A stretch of DNA of 64,000 nucleotides from Bacteroides sp. (GTDB taxonomy: Bacteria; Bacillota; Clostridia; Lachnospirales; Lachnospiraceae). Made by a program: the position numbers and the translations under genes. Of the stretch, positions 43,903-52,879 are shown in pieces. The notes below the pieces were generated by a model. The model did no database searches. It worked only from the letters and a program-made list of their open reading frames with translations, and was not told where the DNA came from. The number at the start of each line of letters is the position of its first letter. Positions within the stretch are counted from its first letter, which is position 1. The stretch covers positions 62,001 to 126,000 of the forward strand of contig JAMPBO010000002.1 of the NCBI GenBank assembly GCA_023666705.1, given 5' to 3'.

Positions 43903-45072
43903 ATGAAAATTAATTTATTCAAGGTAAGCAACATGATTCATGATTTGGTAAGTAGAGAGGGATTATCTGTGCAGGATATAGAGAAAATCCAGACCCTGAT
44001 GCAACAGGTAAATACAATTGTGTTTCATAATCCGACGCTTAAGTTTCAGGTGCCACATGATTGTACAACAGATGCAGGTATGAAGGAATTTCAAAGTGAG
44101 ACGGAACATATCTTAAGGCTGTGGGATGAGTTTCAAAAACTCAGTGCCACAAATTTTGCAAATAAGCAATTTGCGGAAATATATGTTTTTTTTAAATATG
44201 TTGATTCTGAGATAATTTATGAAAAAATTGTAGCACACTTTGAGAGCTTGCCTGTTGAGATAAAGGAACACTTTGTAGATATGCAAAAAGGCTTCCCGTT
44301 TATGAGAGCAAACTTGGATTATAGGGAAAAGGATTACTCTTTAATTAAGCAGTATGTGGATGTTATGTGCAGCAGAGTGGAAGATTACAAATGGTTATAT
44401 GATAATTTGAGTGATTGGCGTTCCAAGGTAACGTTAAATGAAATTATAAACTATTGGTTTTCGTTTGATATGGATAGATTATGGCGTTTACAGGAAGGTA
44501 TTTTCCCGGAATATTATGACTTGGATTTGTTGGAGTGCAGTTCCGGTGAGGTGCTTGTTGATTGTGGGGCATATTCGGGAGATTCTGCGGTGGATTTTAT
44601 AAATACATATGGTGAATATAAAAGAATATATTGCTATGAGCTTACACCGGAAATTTACAAGCTGTTGGCGACAAACTTGTCAGGAGTAGATAAAGTCATA
44701 TTGAAAAACAAAGGTGTAGGTGACAAAAATGAGACAATTTATATAGAGGACAATGTGGATTCGGGTAACAGTATCACAAGGGAGGGGAACTGTCCTGTGG
44801 AGCTTGTAACCTTGGATGATGATATTGATGAGCCTGTTACTTGTATAAAAATGGATATAGAGGGTGCGGAAAAGGCGGCTCTTTGTGGTGCAAGAAATCA
44901 TATCGTGAATGAAAAACCAAAGCTGCTCATATCTGCATACCATAATCCGGAGGATATTTTTGAGATTCCGAAACTGATTACAGATATGAGGGATGATTAT
45001 AAGCTGTATTTAAGGTATGATGGAAAACCGGGCTTAATCTGGTCCTGCGATTATGTGGTATATGCGTTATAA
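43903..45072 (+). CDS. FkbM-family methyltransferase, copy 2
   Basis: The 389-residue protein is a close paralogue of the one at 29048 along its whole length. Both have the same helical N-terminal domain with VPHDCTT and SRVEDYKWLYDNL. The FkbM domain has EVLVDCGAYSGDSAVDFI near residue 216, YCYELTPEIYKLLATNL and CIKMDIEGAEKAALCGA near 325. It again follows a GT plus StrF-like protein, so the whole two-gene cassette was duplicated. It ends 15 bases from the stop of the minus-strand block, and there is no room for a classical terminator there. Confidence 0.86.
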   Translation: MKINLFKVSNMIHDLVSREGLSVQDIEKIQTLMQQVNTIVFHNPTLKFQVPHDCTTDAGMKEFQSETEHILRLWDEFQKLSATNFANKQFAEIYVFFKYVDSEIIYEKIVAHFESLPVEIKEHFVDMQKGFPFMRANLDYREKDYSLIKQYVDVMCSRVEDYKWLYDNLSDWRSKVTLNEIINYWFSFDMDRLWRLQEGIFPEYYDLDLLECSSGEVLVDCGAYSGDSAVDFINTYGEYKRIYCYELTPEIYKLLATNLSGVDKVILKNKGVGDKNETIYIEDNVDSGNSITREGNCPVELVTLDDDIDEPVTCIKMDIEGAEKAALCGARNHIVNEKPKLLISAYHNPEDIFEIPKLITDMRDDYKLYLRYDGKPGLIWSCDYVVYAL

Positions 45073-45086
45073 ATTATAAATATTAT

Positions 45087-47144
45087 TTACACGATTTTGG
45101 CAATAATCTGACTCTCATAAACAGGGTCAGAAAGCTCAGCAACGATATTTCCGCCTGCTACCTCGTTGTTATATTTGCCTGCTACCTGAGTTCTGCCGCC
45201 TGTGCCCTTGTTCATCCATTCGTACTCCATGTCAATGTGACCGATGTCGAGTGCCTGGAAGCCTGACATGGTTAAGTCGTAGGCGAGCACAGTTGCCGTC
45301 ATGCCAAGGGAGATGAGCACCAGTCTGTCTTTGTCACATTGGAGTGCAAATGCCAGCAGGTCATCGTATTTATCAAAGGCATTTTCGGCAGGAGCAAGAA
45401 TACGCTTAATATCAAGTGCATTGTCAAATAAATCATTTCCAATGCCCATACGTGTCTGTTCGCCCTCAATGATGAGAAGCTTTTGCTTATCCCATATCCG
45501 GCGTAAATCGGCAAAGCGTTTCCTTGGTGCGTCTGTCATATTATCTGCCCACATGGCATATGGTCTGGTCAGATATGTATTGCAGTATGTATGGTCCATA
45601 TCCAGTAGGGCATAATGCTCCTGACGGATTTCCTCGTTCAGATAAGTTCTGATTTCGGCTTTGCCTTGATTGTTGTATTTTGACAGGTCTCCATAATTAT
45701 CCGCAATACCGATTAAAATACGTTCATCCTTTGTTTGTAAAACCTCTTTGAGACGTTTGGCAAGCTTTTCGTTTACGGATTGAAACTGCTGTCTGTAACG
45801 CTTGGCAATCATGTCAAATTCGCCGTCACCAAAACGGCACAAAGATTTTTTCTCATTGATAATCTTTTCTATGGTAATGTCAAACGGCTCGATTGTAGGG
45901 AACATGCCGTCCTTAAAGTCACTGATTTCATATTTCAGGTTATTAACCGTACAATCCATAATATATTGGTCTGTCAAAATCTGATTGATTCGGTCTGCTA
46001 TTTGTGTCATTGCATTTTCAAATACACTCTTTTCGGCATATATCTCAGAGTGTGCCTGACAATCTGCGTTATCTAAAGCCACAGTTCCTGTTTGCAATTC
46101 ATCAAAAATAGGGCTTCCAAAGCCTGATATTATTTCTATGCCGAACAGTGTTGCCATATCCATATAAGTCATATTTTCATTGCTATGGGTTGTTATATAT
46201 GCATTTACCTGTGCAAATAAAGGACGCATGTCGGCTATTGAACCAACATAGAGATTGATATAACAATTATATGATTCGTAATTTGAAAAAACATCCTGAA
46301 GCTTGGCAAGCCGGTTTTCCGTATTTTCATCTTCGGGTACATATATGAGAAGCTCGTAATTGGTATCGGAATATGATTTTGCAAAAGCATCGATCACGTT
46401 TTCCCATATCGGATAATCCTGCTCAAAGTCAGGAATCAATAAATATATTTTTTCTTCGCCTGTATTTTCCTTATGTACCGGGGGTATGTCAATTGGTGTA
46501 AGCCTGCGGATTTCCTCTGTTGCCGAAGATGTGCACAACCGTAAAAAGCTGTCAGCATTACTGCAAAGAAGCTTGGTCTTTCCTGTAATCTTTTCGGCAC
46601 TCCAATTCCACCATTGGATAAAATTAAATACCTCGGTTTCCTCATTTGAAAACCGCCAACCGATGACCTTTGCAGGATTTCCTGCTACAATGGCATAGCT
46701 TGGCACATCATTTGTTACAACAGAGCCGCATCTGACAAGTGCACCGTTGCCGATTGTTACCCCGGTTGAAATGATTACATGGGATTCTATGCAGCAGTCA
46801 TTCATGATTATGACCTGTCGGTTTTGTCTTACATGATCTGAGGATTTTTCCTGTTTTGAGTCATTTGTCAGGTTTTGGGACGGACACTTGTAATTGGAAG
46901 CAGGTTCAATGATTATATGTACATTTGAACCAATGGAAGTATATCTGCCAATTTGTAAAAGATATGGAAGATTATTTGTCATATCTGCCGTAATAAAAAG
47001 GCTGTTTACACGGCTTCCCCTGCCGATTGTATATATTGGAAATAATTTGCTTTGGCGTAATATATCATCATAGCATATATAGTCATTGTCATAGGAACGG
47101 TTCTTTATTTCAAACTTAAATTCGTTCATTCGGTTTTCCTCCAT
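45087..47144 (-). CDS. Fusion of hexapeptide O-acetyltransferase and GT-D glycosyltransferase
   Basis: The 685-residue protein combines at least two enzymes. Residues 30-190 form a left-handed beta-helix acetyltransferase, with IGRYTSIGSNVHI and VIISTGVTIGNGALVRCGSV, ending in AIVAGNPAKVIGWRF. A middle section (about 225-400) looks like half of a GT-B fold. The C-terminal 265 residues match the GT-D/DUF1792 type first described for pneumococcal glycosylation of serine-rich proteins. SLCRFGDGEFDMI near 430 is its start and LISLGMTATVLAYDL is near 615. One protein could add a sugar and acetylate it. The start follows GGAGGAAAACCG on the minus strand, and the gene is last in a three-gene inverted block. 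Confidence 0.78.
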   Translation of the reverse strand: MEENRMNEFKFEIKNRSYDNDYICYDDILRQSKLFPIYTIGRGSRVNSLFITADMTNNLPYLLQIGRYTSIGSNVHIIIEPASNYKCPSQNLTNDSKQEKSSDHVRQNRQVIIMNDCCIESHVIISTGVTIGNGALVRCGSVVTNDVPSYAIVAGNPAKVIGWRFSNEETEVFNFIQWWNWSAEKITGKTKLLCSNADSFLRLCTSSATEEIRRLTPIDIPPVHKENTGEEKIYLLIPDFEQDYPIWENVIDAFAKSYSDTNYELLIYVPEDENTENRLAKLQDVFSNYESYNCYINLYVGSIADMRPLFAQVNAYITTHSNENMTYMDMATLFGIEIISGFGSPIFDELQTGTVALDNADCQAHSEIYAEKSVFENAMTQIADRINQILTDQYIMDCTVNNLKYEISDFKDGMFPTIEPFDITIEKIINEKKSLCRFGDGEFDMIAKRYRQQFQSVNEKLAKRLKEVLQTKDERILIGIADNYGDLSKYNNQGKAEIRTYLNEEIRQEHYALLDMDHTYCNTYLTRPYAMWADNMTDAPRKRFADLRRIWDKQKLLIIEGEQTRMGIGNDLFDNALDIKRILAPAENAFDKYDDLLAFALQCDKDRLVLISLGMTATVLAYDLTMSGFQALDIGHIDMEYEWMNKGTGGRTQVAGKYNNEVAGGNIVAELSDPVYESQIIAKIV

Positions 47145-47180
47145 ATATTATTGCCTGAATTGCGGCTTGGACTGTCTTTT

Positions 47181-48137
47181 TTAATCTGTTTTACTGTCTT
47201 TTACCTGTTTTAAAAGCTCTGTATACTTAGCTGCAAGAGCCTCCACGTTGTGGCAATAATTTTTCAGTGCATTGACTTCGCTATTATGCGTATATTTGAG
47301 CTGTAAATATTCGTCTGGGAGATTGACAGGGTTTTTGATAACCTCTATTTCTGCATCTGTCATTAAATAAAGTGTTGCCAATGTTTGAAGCAAATCTGTG
47401 GTCAGGGGAGCTCCGTTTTTCACCTGTTCATAAATAACACCCCAATGGAACCCATTGACCTCATATCTGTCCGGGATGGTCAGAAGGTTCGTGTATCCAA
47501 TCAGTGCTTTGGATTTGATCTGTTCCTCACTTCGTATCGGAAAATGGGCAAGCCTTAAATCAGGAAAGTGAAAATTTCCGTGTTCTTTAGAAAAGATTGC
47601 TGCATGATTTCCATCGAACACATGAAAGCCCTCTTCCTGTGTTAGTGCTGACGGAATCATTACCTTGCTGTGTGTGCTGATTGCGTCAGAAAAGCAGAAC
47701 GTCTGTCTTTTTGCAACATTTCGTTCATTTTTGTTGTCATAATCTGTTGGAAAATATACACGCCACGTAACATAATAAAGGGAATCCCTGCTTAAGGAGG
47801 CGAGAGAAGCTTTTGCAGCATCCATGGTTATGGTTTCGTTTGCGGGAATAAAGATTTCATCGTCATCAAGCAAGATAATGAAATCAGAAGGATATTTTTC
47901 ATACACGTAGGCACACAGATTGTCCATTTTCTTAGCCTGTGCGTGTTGTATTTCAGTATCGTTTATAATTTCAATATTAAATCCTTCTTCTTGCAATGAG
48001 TTCAGTATTTCGACTGTGCGGTCTGTACTCATATTATCTAAGAAAACAAACTGGTCAATTAACCAGCTGTTTCCACGTACAGTTGCCTCAATAACATCAG
48101 CAGCATTTTTAATTACTCCAATTGCGGTTGTTTTCAT
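47181..48137 (-). CDS. GT2-type glycosyltransferase (PF13704-like)
   Basis: The 318-residue protein is of the Glyco_tranf_2_4 type. It starts AIGVIKNAADVIEATVRGN near residue 5. The nucleotide site FVFLDNMSTDRTVEIL follows near 30, and the metal site is DFIILLDDDEIFIP near 87. The His-rich region with DGNHAAIFSKEHGNFHFPDL near residue 195 is common in this subfamily. The C-terminus is helical. It is the middle gene of the minus-strand block, with AAAAGGAGTAG before its start, and is separated from the upstream gene by 3 bases. Substrates are unknown. Confidence 0.82.
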   Translation of the reverse strand: MKTTAIGVIKNAADVIEATVRGNSWLIDQFVFLDNMSTDRTVEILNSLQEEGFNIEIINDTEIQHAQAKKMDNLCAYVYEKYPSDFIILLDDDEIFIPANETITMDAAKASLASLSRDSLYYVTWRVYFPTDYDNKNERNVAKRQTFCFSDAISTHSKVMIPSALTQEEGFHVFDGNHAAIFSKEHGNFHFPDLRLAHFPIRSEEQIKSKALIGYTNLLTIPDRYEVNGFHWGVIYEQVKNGAPLTTDLLQTLATLYLMTDAEIEVIKNPVNLPDEYLQLKYTHNSEVNALKNYCHNVEALAAKYTELLKQVKDSKTD

Positions 48138-48140
48138 AGA

Positions 48141-49190
48141 CTACTCCTTTTCAAATAAATAAGTTTGTAAAGCTACATTAAAATTCTTGACAAGCTCTTC
48201 TGTAAGCGGTGTATCGAGAATTTTGATGTAAATGCTGTCCAATTCAGATGTGTTTTTTGCAATATATGGATTTAACCGTATATTTGGGAAAGACTCTAAA
48301 AGTGTATTTTTTAAAAGCTGTAATTCGTCAAAAGTAAGAATAAGTCCTTTTTTAATGATTATTTCAATGGTCAGGCAAAATCCCCAATAAAAAAACATGA
48401 ATTCCAGTTCATCAGAATATGTTTTCATGAATCCCCTGTCTGCTACATCTTCAATCAGGATCAGCCATACCTGAAGATTGTCAAATTTGTGTATATTCCA
48501 GTCGGAGTTGACAGTGTTGGTTGGTCTTTGGAGATAATAATGTAAAACGGCATCTACGTAAACATGTTTTTTTTCGTATAAACGAACAGGCAAAGTAAAA
48601 GAGGGTTCTTCACATATTAAATGTGGGGCAAACTGTATATCATTGTCTTTGATTAATGACATGCGGTATAATTTATTCCAACAGCCTAATGTGAAATTTT
48701 CCATATCTGCTATCAGGTAATGTCTCTTTATATTTTCTGGATCCATTATCCGGAGATAACTGCCGTTTCCTTGTTGTATGTATTCTCCTGAATCAGATGT
48801 GTCGTACACCATTTTATAGGGATGCTCCACTACATCAGCATCTTTTTCCTTTGCTATATTATATAGTATTTCCATAGCCTGATATGCAAGCCAGTCGTCT
48901 GCATCGCAGAACATCAAATATTCGCCGCTGGCATAAGAAATACCTATGTTTCTGGCACCACCCTGTCGTACATTTTGTTCTAAGGGGATTAAAATAATTG
49001 TATCAGGAAATTGTTGTTCATAGCGTTTCAGTACTTGCAAGGTTGCACCGTTATCTGTAGATGCATCATCTACAAGTATTATTTCTATATTTTCAAGTCC
49101 TATGGTTTGGTTCAAAAGATGTTCCATACATTGGTCTAAATATTCGGATACATTATAACAGGGTACAACAACACTTATCTTTTTCATCAA
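48141..49190 (-). CDS. GT2 glycosyltransferase, first gene of inverted block
   Basis: The 349-residue protein is a family 2 glycosyltransferase. VVVPCYNVSEYLDQCMEHLL near residues 7-26 and LVDDASTDNGATL form the nucleotide site, and LMFCDADDWLAYQAMEILY near 95 holds the DxD-like site. The rest, including FTLGCWNKLYRMSLI and HYYLQRPTNTVNSDW, is typical of bacterial capsule and glycan GT2 enzymes. It starts after AAAGGAGGCAG on the minus strand. A divergent promoter region separates it from the gene at 49408. It heads the operon 48141-47181-45087. Confidence 0.86.
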   Translation of the reverse strand: MMKKISVVVPCYNVSEYLDQCMEHLLNQTIGLENIEIILVDDASTDNGATLQVLKRYEQQFPDTIILIPLEQNVRQGGARNIGISYASGEYLMFCDADDWLAYQAMEILYNIAKEKDADVVEHPYKMVYDTSDSGEYIQQGNGSYLRIMDPENIKRHYLIADMENFTLGCWNKLYRMSLIKDNDIQFAPHLICEEPSFTLPVRLYEKKHVYVDAVLHYYLQRPTNTVNSDWNIHKFDNLQVWLILIEDVADRGFMKTYSDELEFMFFYWGFCLTIEIIIKKGLILTFDELQLLKNTLLESFPNIRLNPYIAKNTSELDSIYIKILDTPLTEELVKNFNVALQTYLFEKE

Positions 49191-49240
49191 GGACTGCCTC
49201 CTTTAATCTGTTAATGGGAAACCGTTATTTTAACATGTAC

Positions 49241-49270
49241 AGTATAACATAGCAGGACTGTTTTACGCAA
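49241..49270 (-). promoter_or_regulatory. Promoter of the inverted glycosyltransferase block
   Basis: On the minus strand TTGCGT (49265-49270) and TATACT (49241-49246) are 18 bases apart, about 50 bases before the start at 49190. Confidence 0.5.
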
Positions 49271-49335
49271 TATTTTAGCTGGTGGAGATACTATATGGAC
49301 AACAAAAATAAATGTATTTCCTTAAATGCTATGTG

Positions 49336-49364
49336 TTGCAAAACATTAAGGTGCAGTTTATAAT
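49336..49364 (+). promoter_or_regulatory. Promoter of the 49408 operon
   Basis: TTGCAA at 49336-49341 and TATAAT at 49359-49364 are spaced by 17 bases and lie 44 bases before the gene start at 49408. It is divergent from the promoter at 49241-49270. Confidence 0.65.
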
Positions 49365-49407
49365 AAATTTGTTTGAATCATGTAAAAAATTATAAGGAAA
49401 TATGCCG

Positions 49408-50595
49408 ATGAAAATATTATATCTGTTTAACAGGGGACTTATGACCCCTGACTTGGCAATGTCACTTATTATGGCAGGGCATCAGGTTGATATGATTGAT
49501 AATTATGAGTGCTCTTATGTAATTGATGATGAAGTGTGTAGAAACAAAATTACAGAAGCTGTTTTGAGTGCAAAAAAAGAAGAACCGTATGATTTTGTGA
49601 TATCCTATAATTATGTTCCGTCGGCTTCGTATGTGTGTGACGCTTTGGGACTTTTGTATGTTTCGTGGATGTATGACAGTTGGCAGCCTACGCTTTATTC
49701 TGAGGCAATCAAGCTTTCATGTAACAGGATATTTGTTTTTGACAGCACAGAGTTTCAATATATAAAGGGGATAGGTGTGGAGCATGTATACCTGTTGCCT
49801 TTGGCGGTAAACCATGACAGGATTAGTGAAATGGATTTGTCTGACGTAGATAACAGATACAGGTGCGATATTTCGCTTTTGGGAAAGCTTTATTGTGATG
49901 AGTCTGTCAACGGATATAATGCGATGAAGATGTATCTTGAGGACAATGAGCGTCAAATGGTTGATACTATTATACAAAAAACTGCCGGAAATTGGTATGG
50001 CGGAACCACTTGGTTTGATGAGCTTAAAGATTTGGATTATGCCAAAATACCAAATGTTGATGCTGCTGATGCGAGAAGCAAGTGCCTCCTGACGGACGAT
50101 ATTTACTATACATCCATTTGCTTTGCAAGAGCGATTACCCAAATGGACAGAACGATGGCATTAAACGCTTTGGCACAAAAATTTAACACCCGTATTTATA
50201 CCTATGAAAAGCCTGTGGGACTTATTCCAGAGGTTGATGTGCAGAATGGTGTAGACTATATGGAGGAAATGCCAAAGGTGTTTTTCAACAGTAAAATTAA
50301 TCTTAATATTTCCCTTAGAAGTATATTCACGGGAATTCCATTACGGGTATTTGATGTTATGGGAAGCGGAGGATTCCTGATGTCAAATAAGCAAAAGGAT
50401 ATGGACGGAATATTTATTGATGGTGTGGATTATGTGTCTTTTAATTCCATAGAGGACTTGAACGATAAGGCAGAGTATTATCTGAATCACGAGGATGAGC
50501 GGATAAAAATACTGGCACATGGTTATAGGAAGGTATGTAATTATCACACATACCAACACCGAATCAATGAAATTTTGAAGATATGCAAGTTATAA
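49408..50595 (+). CDS. CgeB/DUF3880-type glycosyltransferase, copy 1
   Basis: The 395-residue protein is a GT-B enzyme of the CgeB type. I prefer ATG 49408 to 49402, because AAGGAAA at 49394-49400 is too close to the latter. The N-terminal half (MKILYLFNRGLMTPDLAMSL, then DFVISYNYVPSASYVCDALG) is DUF3880-like. The C-terminal half has the PF13524 region, INLNISLRSIFTGIPLRVFD near residue 297 and GSGGFLMSNKQKDMDGIF near 320. CgeB was first described in the Bacillus spore crust, and relatives abound in glycan islands. A paralogue is encoded at 54213. Donor and acceptor are unknown. Confidence 0.8.
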   Translation: MKILYLFNRGLMTPDLAMSLIMAGHQVDMIDNYECSYVIDDEVCRNKITEAVLSAKKEEPYDFVISYNYVPSASYVCDALGLLYVSWMYDSWQPTLYSEAIKLSCNRIFVFDSTEFQYIKGIGVEHVYLLPLAVNHDRISEMDLSDVDNRYRCDISLLGKLYCDESVNGYNAMKMYLEDNERQMVDTIIQKTAGNWYGGTTWFDELKDLDYAKIPNVDAADARSKCLLTDDIYYTSICFARAITQMDRTMALNALAQKFNTRIYTYEKPVGLIPEVDVQNGVDYMEEMPKVFFNSKINLNISLRSIFTGIPLRVFDVMGSGGFLMSNKQKDMDGIFIDGVDYVSFNSIEDLNDKAEYYLNHEDERIKILAHGYRKVCNYHTYQHRINEILKICKL

Positions 50596-50663
50596 GGGAT
50601 GTACCAATCCATTTCCTGAAAGCCGGTTCGGAATGGGATGATGTTCAATGATAGGGAGGAACT

Positions 50664-52382
50664 ATGGAAAGCATAATACAATTAATTAACGAAAATGAAT
50701 GGGAAAAAGCGGCGGAAGAGGTGTTGCAGAAGCTGGAGAAAAAAGAATTTAATGACACGCTTGCGATTTTGGCAGCAACGGTAAATGAGCATTTTGGAGA
50801 CGATGAAATGGTAGTTTCATTTGTTACAAAAGGATTGCGGTATAATTATAAAAATTATGAGTTGTATATGCTGCTTGGTAATTACTATGCAAAACGTAAT
50901 ATTAATCAAGCGTATTTGTGTTATGAAAATGCCGAGTATTTTTGTGGTATAAATGGAAATAGAGCCGATTATGATTATATTTCCCAGATGAAAGAAGCAT
51001 TTGCGGACGAATATCATATCAATGTGCCTGCGTTTTCGTTTGTAATCTTATCCCATAATAAAATGGATGCTATAAAAGATTGCATTAGTAGCATCAGGAA
51101 AACTTGTAAAGAAGATATCTATGAGATTATCGTGGTAGATAATGCATCAACGGACGGAAGCAGAGAATGGCTTTTGTCACAGGAAAATATAACGTTGATA
51201 TGTAATGATGAAAATGTAAAGGATGCAGTAGGATATAATCAGGGAATCAATGCAGCACTTGAGAATACTGACATCATGTTATTGAGTGCAGATGCTGTTA
51301 TGATGCCAAATGCGATGTTTACATTAAGGCTTGGTCTATATGCCTCAGATAAAAATGGGGCGGCAGGAAGTGCAACAAATCATTCAATCCAAAAACAAAT
51401 GATAGAGAGTAAGTTCACACAAATGTCGGAGTATATAGAGTATTGTGAAAAAAATAATTTGCCTGGTGATTTGTGTGAATACAGACCGATGTTGGATGGC
51501 TTTGCAATGTTAATCAAACGTAAGGTTTTAAATATGGTTTGGGAAAATGGTTTGGATGAAAATTTAACACTATATGAAGACATTGATATGGGTATGAGGA
51601 TGTTATCACATGGATACCGTAATGTACTTTGTTGGAACAGTTTTATATTTTGCAGGGAGAAACAGTGGGTAATAGATGCGGAAAAAATGCAGGAAAGCGA
51701 AACAATACTTAAGAAAAAATGGGGAATAAATCCTGCTTATTATGCAAATAGCAGAATGGATTTGATATCCTTGATAGCAGAGGATGAGAATGCAAAAATC
51801 CGTGTATTAGAGGTAGGGTGTGGTTTGGGGGCAACACTCGGAGCAATTAAGTATAAATATCCAAATGCATGCGTGTATGGAGTTGAGCTGGTTGAAAATG
51901 TTGCAAGGCTTGGAAGTGCAAATTTTGACATTATTTGTGCAGATGTGGAGGAAGCTATATTGCCATTTGAGGAAGACTTTTTTGATTATATTATTTTTGG
52001 TGATGTATTAGAGCACCTTAAATATCCAGAAGAAGTTTTAAAGATTATGAAAAAGTATTTAAAGCATAACGGATGCGTGCTTGCCAGTATTCCAAATGTA
52101 ATGAACGCGGAAAATATCTATCAGTTACTGCACGGATTTTTTACATATGAAGATTCGGGCATTCGCGATAAAACACACTTGAGGTTTTTTACATATTCGG
52201 AAATTGTAAACATGTTACAGAGGGCTGGGTACCGTATGGTGGGAATTAGCGGAACTTACTGTAACGGTCTTACCACAGATGACTTTAAGGAGTTTTTTGA
52301 TATGTTGCTTAATATTCCAGGGGTAGCAGAACGACAATATTTTGATATTTTACAGTATTTGGTTTGTGCTGAAAAAATATAA
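50664..52382 (+). CDS. GT2 glycosyltransferase fused to SAM methyltransferase
   Basis: The 572-residue protein has three parts. Residues 1-120 are TPR-like helices (INENEWEKAAEEVLQKLEKK). Residues 125-350 form a family 2 glycosyltransferase with FVILSHNKMDAIKDCISSI, VDNASTDGSREWLL and a later LYEDIDMGMRML acidic site. From about residue 372 there is a class I methyltransferase: IRVLEVGCGLGATLGAIKYK near 375, then YIIFGDVLEHLKYPEEVL. Joining the two activities suggests that a sugar is added and then methylated, or that a methyl cap limits chain growth. It starts after GATAGGGAGGAAC, 13 bases before the broken gene at 52395. Confidence 0.85.
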   Translation: MESIIQLINENEWEKAAEEVLQKLEKKEFNDTLAILAATVNEHFGDDEMVVSFVTKGLRYNYKNYELYMLLGNYYAKRNINQAYLCYENAEYFCGINGNRADYDYISQMKEAFADEYHINVPAFSFVILSHNKMDAIKDCISSIRKTCKEDIYEIIVVDNASTDGSREWLLSQENITLICNDENVKDAVGYNQGINAALENTDIMLLSADAVMMPNAMFTLRLGLYASDKNGAAGSATNHSIQKQMIESKFTQMSEYIEYCEKNNLPGDLCEYRPMLDGFAMLIKRKVLNMVWENGLDENLTLYEDIDMGMRMLSHGYRNVLCWNSFIFCREKQWVIDAEKMQESETILKKKWGINPAYYANSRMDLISLIAEDENAKIRVLEVGCGLGATLGAIKYKYPNACVYGVELVENVARLGSANFDIICADVEEAILPFEEDFFDYIIFGDVLEHLKYPEEVLKIMKKYLKHNGCVLASIPNVMNAENIYQLLHGFFTYEDSGIRDKTHLRFFTYSEIVNMLQRAGYRMVGISGTYCNGLTTDDFKEFFDMLLNIPGVAERQYFDILQYLVCAEKI

Positions 52383-52394
52383 AGGAGACGAATC

Positions 52395-52791
52395 ATGGAT
52401 AAAAATGAAACAATGCAGTATTTGGATGTTGTAGTAGAAGATGCAAGAAAGAAATTGGTGGAGTTGAAATGTGATTACATCTATCTTGCATCGGAAGAAA
52501 AACGTATCGTGGATTATTTTGAAAAAAATTTTCCAGGGAAAATATTAACGAACCAAAGACATTATTATGATGAGCAATATTATAATTTATGTACTGAGAG
52601 GCAAAGTGATGTCTGGATTGGCGATATCTTTGCCGGAAGCGAAGAATTAAATTATGTCAGAGGAATGGAATATTTAAGCTCTATTGTATTATTGTCTGCT
52701 TGCACGGAATTGTGGCGGGTCGGAGGCGGCATTATATATGAACTGTCATCAATATGAATACTTTCACTTGTATGATTTGGGGATGTATTGA
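52395..52791 (+). pseudogene. Frameshifted, N-truncated fucosyltransferase-like fragment
   Basis: The frame from 52395 gives 120 residues with CDYIYLASEEKRIVDYFEKN and RGMEYLSSIVLLSACTEL, resembling the nucleotide-binding half of O-fucosyltransferase/NodZ-like bacterial proteins. It then ends in an unlikely tail at 52757. Near 52711-52716 a one-base shift opens another frame that reads GGSEAALYMNCHQYEYFHLY and stops at 52789-52791. That second frame restores the SxGG/Ser-rich site and the aromatic tail expected of the family. The N-terminal half of the family is absent too, although a good ribosome site (AAAGGAGACG) precedes the ATG. I read it as a broken gene; a sequencing error could explain the shift but not the short N-terminus. 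Confidence 0.62.
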
Positions 52792-52879
52792 TTGTATTTA
52801 AATGTGTAGCAAGGATATGAAGCATATAGGAGCATTCCTGCGTAGCAAGCAAATTTGATAATGCGAGGAGGATTTATAT

